This document shows, piece by piece, positions 7,527 to 14,474 of a stretch of DNA of 15,153 bases; within the stretch, counting starts at the first letter, position 1; every line of letters begins with the position of its first letter. The notes under the pieces are model-generated. The model was not told where the DNA came from. It saw nothing but the letters and a program-made list of their open reading frames with translations, and ran no database searches. The translations under genes and the position numbers were made by a program. The stretch spans positions 30,974-46,126 of the forward strand of contig MU657573.1 of the NCBI GenBank assembly GCA_026770575.1, written 5' to 3'. The stretch comes from Pelagophyceae sp. CCMP2097 (Eukaryota; Sar; Pelagophyceae).

Positions 7527-7875
7527 TCATAATGGCCGGTTTCCGGCCAGCCAGACGGGTTTGGGCTGGCGTGAGTCGCCTTAGGGGGGGTCCTGAGTGT
7601 CCCGTGAGCTGCTCTGGGCATGCGGCTCCTCCTAGAAGGCAGGGTCTTAACGAGGAGCCGACGGGGACTTAATCTAGTCCTCTCCTCGAGGACATTTACG
7701 TTGGCTACGAGCGTTCCGACGCGCACAGCGTGCTGGATTGAAGCCACGTCCTTCCCCGATCTAACCCAGCCAACGCCGAGCATCACAGGCCGCCGCAACG
7801 CCCCGAACTGCTCCTTAGGGCCTTTAAAACTGCACGGACGGACCGGTGTCCTCCGGTTTGCGTGAGAGGGGATCG
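7460..7875. repeat. 43-bp inverted repeat (93% identical) around a 330-bp spacer
   Basis: The left arm 7460-7502 and right arm 7833-7875 are inverse copies with three mismatches in 43. Both start CACGGACGGACCGGTGTCC when read inward to outward. The left arm, on the minus strand, encodes HGRTGVLQFTREGI at the upstream end of the large coding relic. The right arm, on the plus strand, encodes HGRTGVLRFA, a stop, EGI. Homology ends at the arms, so this could be a foldback element, inverted element ends, or an inverted duplication. Confidence 0.8.
7517..7570. repeat. Cluster of palindromes within the inverted-repeat spacer
   Basis: TTATGAGGCCTCATAA (7517-7532) is a perfect 16-bp palindrome. It is followed at once by TGGCCGG-TTT-CCGGCCA (7533-7549) and by an overlapping alternative stem GCCAGCC (7546-7552) with GGCTGGC (7564-7570). 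The two hairpins cannot form together. Function unknown; no ORF here is convincing. Confidence 0.55.
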
Positions 7876-8156
7876 TTAAGTCACGGCCGTCCGATCGGCG
7901 AGAAAGCCCGTTGAGAGATTCAACGACTTTCCGATTGATAACTTGCTGCGAAATCAAGTCCACACTGTAAAAATACTATTTTAAAGAATCAGGCGCATGG
8001 CCCGGGGCTCTACTACTAGTAGTACTAATCGTCGGGCCAAACAAATTCTTCAAAGGGCTTCCCAACTCCCCAAATGGGGAACTGAATTTCCCATCAAATC
8101 CAATGGGCAAGTGCGTTGACGAGGACGCAACGTTCTTCTTCTCCTGAACCTCGACG
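7571..8156. other. No supported gene; short hairpins only
   Basis: A 148-codon minus frame (7517-7963) and an 81-codon plus frame (7620-7865) overlap, and neither looks like protein. TGGCCCG (7998-8004) and CGGGCCA (8033-8039) form arms around a 14-bp palindrome TACTACTAGTAGTA (8011-8024). Confidence 0.35.
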
Positions 8157-8613
8157 ATGCATATCTTGCTGTTGGAGGATCAAGCCGACCCGCGCACCCG
8201 AGGGCACGCGGGCGGTCTAGTGGTGTGTATTTCCTATAGTACGCGCAAGCTACCCCCAAGGTTGCTGCACATGAGCGGCCCCGCGATGAAGTTGCATTTT
8301 AGCGATGCTGCATTGACCTCGCACAAGCAGAAAAGCGACACGACGACCGTCGCCATGCCGCAGTGGCTCTCTAGAGTACCAAGCGCCAAACTTCAACGAT
8401 GACCCAGGTGCGCAGATAACCGTCCCCTTATGTACGGAAACCTTTCATGGCGGCGGCCGTCTTCTCGCGCCTATACTCTCAAACGTTCCTATCTCGACCG
8501 CCCAGGCCACTGCTCACTTCGCTGCGGCGCTCGCCGACGCCGACGGTGCGGCATCGGCCGCCGAAGTGAGTCGTCGATTGCGCGAAGCAACCATGCGGGA
8601 TCGGGCCTCCTAA
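8157..8613 (+). pseudogene. Decayed coding region, unknown protein
   Basis: From ATG 8157 an 81-codon frame (SYSTRKLPPRLLHMSG, HFSDAALTSHKQKSD) ends at TGA 8400. The next frame, open through about 8365-8613, reads like protein with GC-rich third positions: SLEYQAPNFNDDPGAQITV, then APILSNVPISTAQATAHFA, then AAEVSRRLREATMRD, ending TAA 8611-8613. I infer one gene with a +1 shift near 8365. No domain is recognised. A second LSNVPVS-coding segment follows at 8629, so the gene had an internal or downstream duplication. Confidence 0.3.
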
Positions 8614-8656
8614 CCTTTTTCGGCGGCCCGCCTACACTCTCAAACGTTCCTGTCTC
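8468..8656 (+). repeat. 28-bp direct repeat, 161 bp apart
   Basis: CGCCTATACTCTCAAACG and its continuation (8468-8495) recur at 8629-8656 with two differences in 28, both transitions. Both copies can be read as LSNVP[IV]S, and a longer similarity (A[QE]AT) follows. Confidence 0.6.
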
Positions 8657-8745
8657 CCGGGCCGAGGCGACCACTCTAGGCCGCTGCGGCGCCGGCTCCA
8701 AACTCGCTCGAGCGCCTTGAAGTTCGCACTGAAATGGATGTCGTC

Positions 8746-9022
8746 TCAAGGCGGGCTCAGTCGGAACGTTTGTACTTGGACCTCGTCTCGATTGGCTTCG
8801 TACTTGTCGTCGAGTATAATTTCGAGCAACCGCCGGCGGCGTGCGCAGCCATCACGGTTGCGTTCGTCACTGCGTGCCTCGGCGACGCAGGTCTCCTGTT
8901 TTGTACGTACTGTGTGCGCCTCTTTCATCCAATCCTTCTCAAAGTCCGCCGGCGTTGTCATTATGCGCAACGCATTTGACGGCGCGACTGCTCGATCTGC
9001 ACAGTTCTCGACTACGTTCTAC
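8746..9022 (-). CDS. Possible C-terminal coding fragment, unknown
   Basis: A minus frame from just after TAG TAG (about 9023-9028) to TGA 8746-8748 encodes about 91 charged helical residues (ADFEKDWMKEAHTVRTKQE; RLLEIILDDKYEANRDEV). The first ATG is at about 8961. The plus strand in exact codon register gives a hydrophobic alternative (8734-8979), and base composition by codon position does not separate them. I favour the minus reading for its soluble helical pattern, with low confidence. No family recognised. Confidence 0.28.
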
Positions 9023-9033
9023 TAGGTAAAGCT

Positions 9034-10074
9034 ATGTCGACGCGTGCCGGTGTGACCGCCGCACGCGTGCGCAAACACCACCACCAAGGCGATCAGACGA
9101 ACATCTGCCCCTTGGACGTTTTGGACTTCCTCGGCGTACGGGAGAAGTACTCCACCGTCACGACGGAATATGGTTCTGGTTGGTCCCACTTTGACATAGC
9201 GAGCTTCGTGGTCCAGGTGGAGTCTACTAGCGTCAACGCACGGGCCGCGATGTTCGGAGTGCCTAAGCACTGGATCAGCCTGGTGTTCAGCCACGATGGA
9301 CGGATCACAATCTTGGACTCCCGGCCGCGTTCGAACGGTGGCGACGCTGGCAACCGCACATGCCAGTAACACGTTTGCGTCGATTCGCAATCGGCCATTG
9401 TCGTTTTAATGCAAATCGCCGCTTCTTGGTCAACGCTCAACACGCACCGCTTCCTGGGCCACATCATAACTTTGACAGAACAGGACGTTCTCCACGTAAG
9501 CTATCCGGCGTCGTACGCTCCTCAAACCTTGCTCTCGCTCACTTTCGGCGCGTAGGCCGGCTCCAAACGCTCGGACGGCGCCGTTTGGCAGCCGGTGCCT
9601 TCCCAGGAGGAAATCTTACGACGATTCCGCCGACAGCTCCGCAAGGTGCTACAGCAGCGACAGCTCGGCCTGCTCTCCAAGCTAGAGGCGGCTGTCAAAA
9701 AAAAGATGTGCTTCACCCGAATAAGCTCCAGGTATGCAGGTCTGCTTTATCGAGCCACGGCGGACATGTAGTACAGGTGATCATTGTCGCAGAGCCCTTT
9801 GCATTTCATCAAGTTCGGTGGACCCGCTGCGGAAGAGATTTTTTTTGTCACAGTGGAGAATGACTCGTTCGAAACAGGCGAGGCGGCGAGCCGGCACGGC
9901 TCACCTGAAGCAGCAAGAAGCCTACTTTGGGTTTTACTCGATCATCTCCGAGGGGTTCGCGGCGGACGATGGCGACTCGGTCTGCGGCAGCGGACCATAC
10001 TCGAAAAGGCCGGGCTGCGCGGTCGGCGGCACCGCGGCGCGCAAACACCGCCGCGCCGACGACGGCGAGTGACC
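9034..10074 (+). pseudogene. Decayed plus-strand gene, unknown protein
   Basis: ATG 9034 opens 111 codons with GC-rich third positions (NICPLDVLDFLGVREKYST; FGVPKHWISLVFSHDG) to TAA 9367-9369. The same frame goes on looking like protein (CVDSQSAIVVLMQIAASW; THRFLGHIITLTEQDVLH) to TAG 9553-9555. It continues again (SQEEILRRFRRQLRKVLQQ, coiled-coil-like) to TAG 9769-9771 and TGA 9778-9780, then GGPAAEEIFFVTVENDSFE. Coding then seems to pass to the +1 frame for a C-terminus (QEAYFGFYSIISEG) ending at TGA 10070-10072. HW...DS near 9273-9320 is faintly like a Ulp1/C48 peptidase His-Trp and Asp, but no Cys or Gln motif follows in place. Several stops mark it as dead, unless introns remove them. Confidence 0.42.
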
Positions 10075-10262
10075 GGTGTACACGATTAGTCATCTACTGC
10101 TACTAGTAATCGTTTTTCCTCAACTGCTTTTTATCAGAAGGGAAGAAAGTCGCTGGAGCGTCATCTTTTTGTGATTGACGTGTCGAAATGAACCGCATAA
10201 ATTGAAAATACCACTGAAAATATGAAACCACGTCGCCCGTTGTCCAACGTCCGTCTGTCTGA
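10075..10262. other. Intergenic region upstream of the Ubl-zinc-finger gene
   Basis: No ORF is supported. The region holds TACTAGTAATCG (10101-10112) with a partial inverted partner CGATTAGT at 10083-10090, and AT-richer sequence toward 10220. It may contain the promoter or an upstream exon of the following gene, whose frame has no ATG until 10425. Confidence 0.3.
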
Positions 10263-11654
10263 TTCGCAGTTCCATTCGCGCAGAACCTTAAAAACAAGAC
10301 GACGACGGGGGCCGCGGATGATAACGTCGTGGACGAGGTCGAGGCGCCGAACAAGGTCTCATGGCTGCGCCCGGCAGCGCTGCACGCCGCGCAGGGCCCC
10401 GCGGCCGGGTGCGGCACAACAGCCATGCCAGCGATGGTGTGCGTGGAGACGCAGCTTTATGGCGGGTTTACGGCGGGTGAGACGCCGGCGTGGCTTTGCT
10501 TTATGCCTTCAAACAGCGCCGCCGTCGCGCAGCTTTCGCGATGCGACGGCGGTGCGTTGCTGCTGCGCCACGCGGCGTCGGAGCGGTCCGTGGTGTGCGT
10601 GGAGACGCAGCTTTATGACGGGTTTACGGCGGGGGAGACGCCGGCGTGGCTTTGCTTTATGCCTTCAAACAGCGCCGCCGTCGCGCAGCTTTCGCGATGC
10701 GACGGCGGTGCGTTGCTGCTGCGCCGCGCGGCGTCGGAGCGGTCCGTGGTGTGCGTGGAGACGCAGCTTTATGGCGGGTTTACGGCGGGGGAGACGCCGG
10801 CGTGGCTTTGCTTTATGCCTTCAAACGGCGCTGCCGTCGCACAGCTCACGCGATGCGACGGCGGTGCGTCGGAGGCGCCGCTGGGTCGCGTGGGCTCCTG
10901 GACGTGGGAGTGGCTTGTGGAGGCGGGTGTTTTTTACGGGTTTATGGCGGAGACGCAGGCGCCGCTTTGTTGTAGGACCCCAAGCGCCGGATCGGATGAC
11001 TCGCGAGACAGTGCGGCGGGCACGACGCCGCGCTGCAATCACTACGGGACGGAGGTGGCCGCAGATGCTGACGTTTTGGAAGAGGTCGAGGCGCCCAACG
11101 ATGTCTTATCGCCGCGCCAGCCCGTGAACGGCGTCGCGCATGGCCGCGCCGCCGGCGGCTCCGCGGTGTCCACGCCGCTGTATCATCCGCGGCCGCACGC
11201 CGTCGGTCTTCGGACTGAGTGGATAAATATATTCGTTGACATGCTGACGGGGGTGACCGTGCAGCTATTTGTCGAGCTATCGGACACGATAGATGTCGTG
11301 CATAAGAAGATCCACCTAGAGGTGGGAAACCCTGACCATGGGCGCCTTATGTTCGGCAGCAAGGCACTTGTTGGCACTCGCTCGCTCCGCGACTACAACA
11401 TTAAGGAAGGATCGACGCTGAATGAATTCTATTGGCTCCGTGGCGGCACCTTCGTGAGGATTACTAAGATTGAAAATGCGTGTCGTTGGTGTTCACAGAC
11501 CTTCAAATATCGTGCAATGAGGACGAGGCACGAAAACAGCGAACACGTGCTAGAGCTGATGCCCTATCACGCCGTGACGAATCCAGGCCCTTTCGAATCC
11601 AGGCACTTTCGTCGATTGCGGCATCTGCCCCGTCCACTGGCTGGCGACTCGTGA
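10263..11654 (+). CDS. Tandem-repeat / ubiquitin-like / C2H2 zinc-finger protein (N-terminal part, frame broken at 3' end)
   Basis: The frame opens after TGA 10260-10262; the first ATG is 10425, so an upstream exon or earlier start may be missing. From codon GTG 10329 (residue 1): residues 37-180 are 2.8 units of a 52-residue repeat (VCVETQLYGGFTAGETPAW...), with a degenerate fourth at 191-216. EVEAPN segments flank the block at 4-8 and 252-257. Residues 298-373 align end to end with ubiquitin, about half identical by eye: IFVDMLTG, SDTI, RLMFGSKAL, RDYNI, STL, and terminal LRGG. The K48-equivalent Lys is kept and I44 is Met. C385-H406 is C-X2-C-X12-H-X4-H, a C2H2 finger. A free LRGG end could be exposed by a deubiquitinase or serve as a fixed fold. 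The frame ends at TGA 11652-11654, caused by a 16-bp tandem duplication at 11579-11610. Repeats and Ubl are clear; role unknown. Confidence 0.75.
   Translation, partial: FAVPFAQNLKNKTTTGAADDNVVDEVEAPNKVSWLRPAALHAAQGPAAGCGTTAMPAMVCVETQLYGGFTAGETPAWLCFMPSNSAAVAQLSRCDGGALLLRHAASERSVVCVETQLYDGFTAGETPAWLCFMPSNSAAVAQLSRCDGGALLLRRAASERSVVCVETQLYGGFTAGETPAWLCFMPSNGAAVAQLTRCDGGASEAPLGRVGSWTWEWLVEAGVFYGFMAETQAPLCCRTPSAGSDDSRDSAAGTTPRCNHYGTEVAADADVLEEVEAPNDVLSPRQPVNGVAHGRAAGGSAVSTPLYHPRPHAVGLRTEWINIFVDMLTGVTVQLFVELSDTIDVVHKKIHLEVGNPDHGRLMFGSKALVGTRSLRDYNIKEGSTLNEFYWLRGGTFVRITKIENACRWCSQTFKYRAMRTRHENSEHVLELMPYHAVTNPGPFESRHFRRLRHLPRPLAGDS
10437..10868 (+). repeat. 156-bp tandem repeat, 2.8 copies
   Basis: Units start at 10437, 10593 and 10749, exactly 156 bp (52 codons) apart, so the frame is preserved. 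Units 1 and 2 differ at three positions. Unit 3 is more diverged and stops after about 120 bp. The high identity implies recent duplication or gene conversion. Confidence 0.9.
11220..11447 (+). other. Ubiquitin-like domain ending LRGG
   Basis: This encodes a 76-residue beta-grasp domain collinear with ubiquitin and with one deletion of one residue, starting WINIFVDMLTG and ending FYWLRGG. The C-terminal diglycine is followed directly by TFVRITKIENAC and the zinc finger. This resembles natural ubiquitin fusions, such as ubiquitin with ribosomal proteins, but the partner differs from these. Confidence 0.85.
11481..11546 (+). other. C2H2 zinc finger following the Ubl domain
   Basis: CRWCSQTFKYRAMRTRHENS followed by EH gives C-X2-C-X12-H-X4-H with the usual aromatic (F392) three residues after the second Cys. 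It probably binds nucleic acid or protein. Confidence 0.7.
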
Positions 11655-12616
11655 CGGTCGACGCCGGCACGAAGCGTCCTATTTTCATGAACACATGGCG
11701 TCTCTCCAACGTACCGACGGCGCTGTACTGCCCCAAAAGCGGAGTTCTGCTAGTGGAGATTTAGAGCAGTCAAGTTCAAAGCGGCCACGGAGAAGCAGCG
11801 ACGCCGACGACCTGCGCGGCGACGGAGACGAATTCGACGAAGGAGGACCGAGCGGTGACATTGTCGCCAACGAGGGCAACAATGACGGGGATGAGGCGAG
11901 TCGACGTCCCGCAGCGCCGACGACGTCACATAGCCGTGGAGGACGACGACTCGGACGCAGATGCCGAGGGCGATGCTGCTGTCGGGCGCACGACGATCCT
12001 AAATTCAGGGCCGACGGCCTCTGTATCTATCAGAGGCTGCAGCTCGTGGGTGATGATGACGATCGTCTTGTCCGAGTCACGGTTGGGTGCCATAGACCAC
12101 GACGAGCTGGTACGACAGGCGAAAAATGTCGTCAGGACGTCTGTGCCCGGAGGCCGGCCAAACTTCGGAGTCAAGGCGAGGCTGAAGTTGAAGCGTACGT
12201 CACAGAGGGCGGCCGTGGAGCTAAAACCGGGCCACCACGTGCAGCTAAAAAGCGGACAAGTCTGCCTCTTGGTCGCCCCCTTTGCCACAACGTGCAGAGG
12301 CAGTATCGTGCCTGGCGCAGTGGCGCTCCCGTTGGAGGCGCACCAAAGGGGCACAGGAGACGCTGCGCGGCACCCCACGTGCGGTCTTCGCTGGCTGCAC
12401 CGTCGATCTTTCAAGGCGCTGGTCTTGCTCGACGTGTCAACGATTTTATTTCGGGTGCACGTCGTTCCCGCGTTCTCGTTCCGTTGCGACGAGACCACCA
12501 ATGTCTTGACGGTAACCAAAGATGGCTTCCTTCTGAACCATGGCATCTTCAATTACGCCGCGCGGCACCCTGTGGTAGCGCCAACGGCGTCCCGTAGCGG
12601 CAAGAGCATGCAGTGA
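11578..12616 (+). pseudogene. Frameshifted continuation: second C2H2-like finger, acidic/NLS region and unknown C-terminal domain
   Basis: From 11578 the +1 frame gives GTFVDCGICPVHWL and a HEASYFH, a C-X2-C-X13-H-X5-H motif that resembles the first finger (RRRHEAS versus RTRHENS). It continues through KRSSASG, a basic SSKRPRRSS and acidic DDLRGDGDEFDEGG stretch, typical of a nuclear signal and linker. Around 11910-11940 coding appears to move one more frame (HIAVEDDDSDADAEGD). It then stays open with GC-rich third positions to TGA 12614-12616 (ELKPGHHVQLKSGQVCLLV; VPAFSFRCDETTNVLTV; LLNHGIFNYAARHP). I recognise no family for this last 200 residues. The first shift is explained by the 16-bp duplication; the second has no visible cause and might be an intron. 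With the upstream part, this is one gene. Confidence 0.55.
11579..11610 (+). repeat. 16-bp tandem duplication causing a frameshift
   Basis: GAATCCAGGCCCTTTC (11579-11594) is followed directly by GAATCCAGGCACTTTC (11595-11610), one mismatch. Sixteen bases is not a multiple of three, and the reading frame that looks coding changes by +1 exactly here. Confidence 0.85.
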
Positions 12617-13020
12617 CGACGCAGCACGCCGGCACTGGCACCACGACCAGTCGCGTGCGCGAGCCACCGGTCTCCACCGGTGTTTCGGTGAGCTCCTCCG
12701 AGTCACGGTCCAGGACACTTTTCAATAAGTTATAATGGACTCGGATTCACCAAGTGGCGCCTCGATAGCGGGCAGGGGGGTGAGATAACCACTTGATCCA
12801 AGAGGCAGCCGAGACTGCAATCAAGGAGCGGCTGTTGACATGAAAATAAGACACCGTCTGTCACTGACGTTTGCCCTGGCAAAAGGGAATTCCGGCAGGG
12901 GGGGATAGCCGCGTACTAGTAATACCGCACCAGAATATGCGCCCAGACCCTACGCACTGGGCGACCGTAAAGCGAAAGCGAGAGCCGGGTGCAACCTTAT
13001 TTGTAGCGCCTTTACGGACT
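12617..13020. other. No supported gene
   Basis: Only short frames are present. There are two purine-rich G runs (12775-12781 and 12897-12903) and a TACTAGTA octamer at 12914. TATAATGGACTCG at 12731-12743 also occurs at 3347-3359 inside the TA-flanked element. I see no RNA gene. Confidence 0.35.
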
Positions 13021-13187
13021 GCGCCATATAGACGCTTAACCGAAAATGTGCATGAAAAGGCGCCTTAAAGAGTGCACCATATTCGAATATAGACGCTTAA
13101 CCTAAAATGCGCATAAGAAGCGCAGTCCGAATTGCGCCATTTAGACGCAAACCCAATAAAGCGCAATATAAGCGCCATCTGGAATGC
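13021..13187. repeat. Degenerate GCGCC...AGACGC repeats
   Basis: GCRCCAT...TAGACGC units start at 13021, 13074 and 13134. ATAGACGCTTAACC is exact at 13028 and 13089, followed by AAAATGYGCAT in both. GGACTGCG (13016) and CGCAGTCC (13120) are an inverted pair. It looks like a worn minisatellite or element remnant. Confidence 0.55.
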
Positions 13188-13208
13188 ACTTTTTAGGCGC
13201 ATTGGCAC

Positions 13209-13233
13209 AGAATGCGCATTTTTTGCGCATTCT
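13209..13233. other. 10-bp perfect hairpin
   Basis: AGAATGCGCA (13209-13218), a 5-T loop and TGCGCATTCT (13224-13233) form a perfect stem. AGAATGCGC occurs again at 13234. It sits just after the GCGCC repeats. Confidence 0.6.
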
Positions 13234-13263
13234 AGAATGCGCCTTTTTGAGGTTGCTATTTGA

Positions 13264-13324
13264 GGACCCGAAGGGTCCTTGCCGTTTAATCAACGTCAGT
13301 TTACGGCAAGGGCCCTTCGGGTCC
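13264..13324. repeat. 22-bp inverted repeat (foldback)
   Basis: GGACCCGAAGGGTCCTTGCC (13264-13283, continuing to 13285) is inverted at 13303-13324 with one difference. A 17-nt spacer separates the arms. The left arm itself contains a smaller hairpin, GGACCC-GAA-GGGTCC. Confidence 0.75.
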
Positions 13325-13354
13325 TTTCATTGAAGGATTACCAGGGGCAATTTC

Positions 13355-13394
13355 GTCTGTCCGTCCGTCTGTCTGTCCTTCCGTCTGTCTGTCC
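13355..13394 (+). repeat. (GTCY)n microsatellite
   Basis: About ten tandem GTCT/GTCC tetranucleotides with one interruption (CCTT). Confidence 0.85.
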
Positions 13395-13442
13395 CCGGAT
13401 AAATCCGTGAGGTTCCACCTTTGGGAAGAAAAGGGCAGCAAC

Positions 13443-13620
13443 TCGGTCGATTCAGCGATTGGTGGTTGATGCGATTGCTAAAATTGGGAGGGGAGGTCGA
13501 GCAGGAGCCTCATTGGAATCATCATAGAAGAAGTTTTTGGTCACAGGTTCGAATCTGGTCGGCCGCAAAAAAAAGAAAAAAAGAAATAGCTCAATAAGAA
13601 ATAATAAAATAAAATAAAAG
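13443..13620 (+). mobile_element. tRNA-derived SINE-like repeat with A-rich tail
   Basis: TCGGTCG (13443-13449) pairs with CGGCCGC (13560-13566) like an acceptor stem, 6 of 7 pairs with one G-T. A D-arm-like CAGCGATTGGTGGTTG follows the left stem. CAGGTTCGAATCTG (13544-13557) matches a T arm/B box. The tRNA-like body is 124 nt, too long for a normal tRNA, and no anticodon stem pairs, although TTGCTAA at 13475-13481 resembles a Ser(GCT) loop. Directly after comes an A-rich tail (13567-13620). This is the layout of a tRNA-related SINE. A second CAGCGATTAGTT-like start follows at 13641. Confidence 0.5.
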
Positions 13621-13682
13621 ATAAGGAGGATTTGAAGGTTCAGCGATTAGTTAAATAATTGTAATTATTTACGTGGGCATTA

Positions 13683-14403
13683 GAGAGCTTCAGCTCAAAG
13701 TGACACCCTATCGAAATTGATACCCTATCAAATAAAACCCCCGTTTAAAGCCCGTTGATATATAGAGCTGGCAGTGATCTCTCCGGTCAACGGACCTCGT
13801 ACAACTCTCAAACTCGCGAGCCAAATCAAAGTAGTACCTAGGTACTACTTTGGCCCGAGGGCAACCCCGAGGCACCCCAGCCGACTCCCGTCCCGGGATC
13901 GATGGTGCGCAATCAACAAGCCCATGCGCAGACGCCCGTAGATTTTCCGCATGGTGCGTCGACTCTAGCGGAATCGGCGTTTTTGGTACTTGAGTTCGAG
14001 TTCGTACCCACCCGCGATGCGCTGTCGCGGCCGGTTCCGGGCGCTGCCTGATTGGTTGCGGGCGCCTGCGCGCAGTTCCCGCCGGTTGCCGGCGCGTGGC
14101 GGGTCCCGCAAGGGCCCGAACGCATGCTCCTCACGCGCCTTCCGATGCCACGTCGCTGCTGCCCAAGGGGTAGCCACAACGCAAAACAAAGTAAGGGCCG
14201 GCCCTGCGGGACCAAGGCGCGTCGATAGGGCCATTCAGCGCCTCGTTTCGACGAGAACTGACCGATATCCTTGACCCCTCCATAAGACAACGTCGTCGTC
14301 TCCAAAATATGCAGATCAGTTCGATAGGATATGAGTTTGATCTTGTCCGATGGATACGATAGGATATGAATTCGATAGGGCATCACTTTGAGCTGAAGCT
14401 CTC
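13683..14403. mobile_element. Non-autonomous TIR element, 721 bp, TA-flanked
   Basis: A 21-bp stretch starting GAGAGCTTCAGCTCAAAG (13683-13703) is perfectly inverted at 14383-14403. After two differences, CCCTATCGAA continues the match, then looser similarity for about 20 bp. TA flanks both ends (13681-13682, 14404-14405). CCTATC/GATAGG motifs cluster near the ends: two on the left, three on the right (14323, 14358, 14374). The interior is GC-rich and has no convincing transposase; the 157-codon minus frame 13913-14386 is composition-driven. TA duplication and TIR suggest a MITE of a TA-inserting DDE family. Its TIR differs from that of the element at 3174-3727. Confidence 0.75.
13827..13852. 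other. Perfect 26-bp palindrome
   Basis: CAAAGTAGTACCT followed directly by its inverse complement, centred between 13839 and 13840, inside the TIR element. It has no loop, so it would form a cruciform rather than a simple hairpin. It could be a binding site or a nested element scar. Confidence 0.75.
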
Positions 14404-14474
14404 TATTGCAATGGGATTTGGCTGTATCCTTCGGGTCCTCCGTGTGGCGGCCTCCGGCGCGCTCTTGTAATTAG

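Noticed and set aside
9022..9467. Two minus frames of 122 and 124 codons
   Set aside because: The plus-strand frame there has clearly GC-rich third positions and continues downstream; the minus frames are probably its antisense shadows, although amino-acid content alone did not decide.
1..10074. Genetic code with TAG reassigned
   Set aside because: TAG is common within the relics, but TAA and TGA also interrupt them (7269, 9367, 2807), so pseudogene decay is the simpler account.
10222..11127. 301-codon Arg-rich plus frame overlapping the Ubl gene
   Set aside because: It is a shadow: an Arg-rich out-of-frame reading of the 156-bp repeats. The Ubl domain proves the other frame.
11926..12552. 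208-codon minus frame
   Set aside because: It is antisense to the plus-strand continuation, which shows stronger GC bias at third positions.
3347..12743. 13-bp identity TATAATGGACTCG at 3347 and 12731
   Set aside because: It is a single short match without extension; it could be chance or a shared fragment of an unknown repeat.
12750..12790. Possible LTR boundary (TGGCGCC-like primer site and G-rich purine run)
   Set aside because: No matching terminal repeat could be found anywhere in the window.
13443..13567. Functional tRNA gene
   Set aside because: The span is too long, the anticodon stem does not pair, and the T stem has mismatches.
13913..14386. 157-codon minus frame inside the TIR element
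   Set aside because: It has no transposase motif and spans the TIR and palindrome region; composition explains it.
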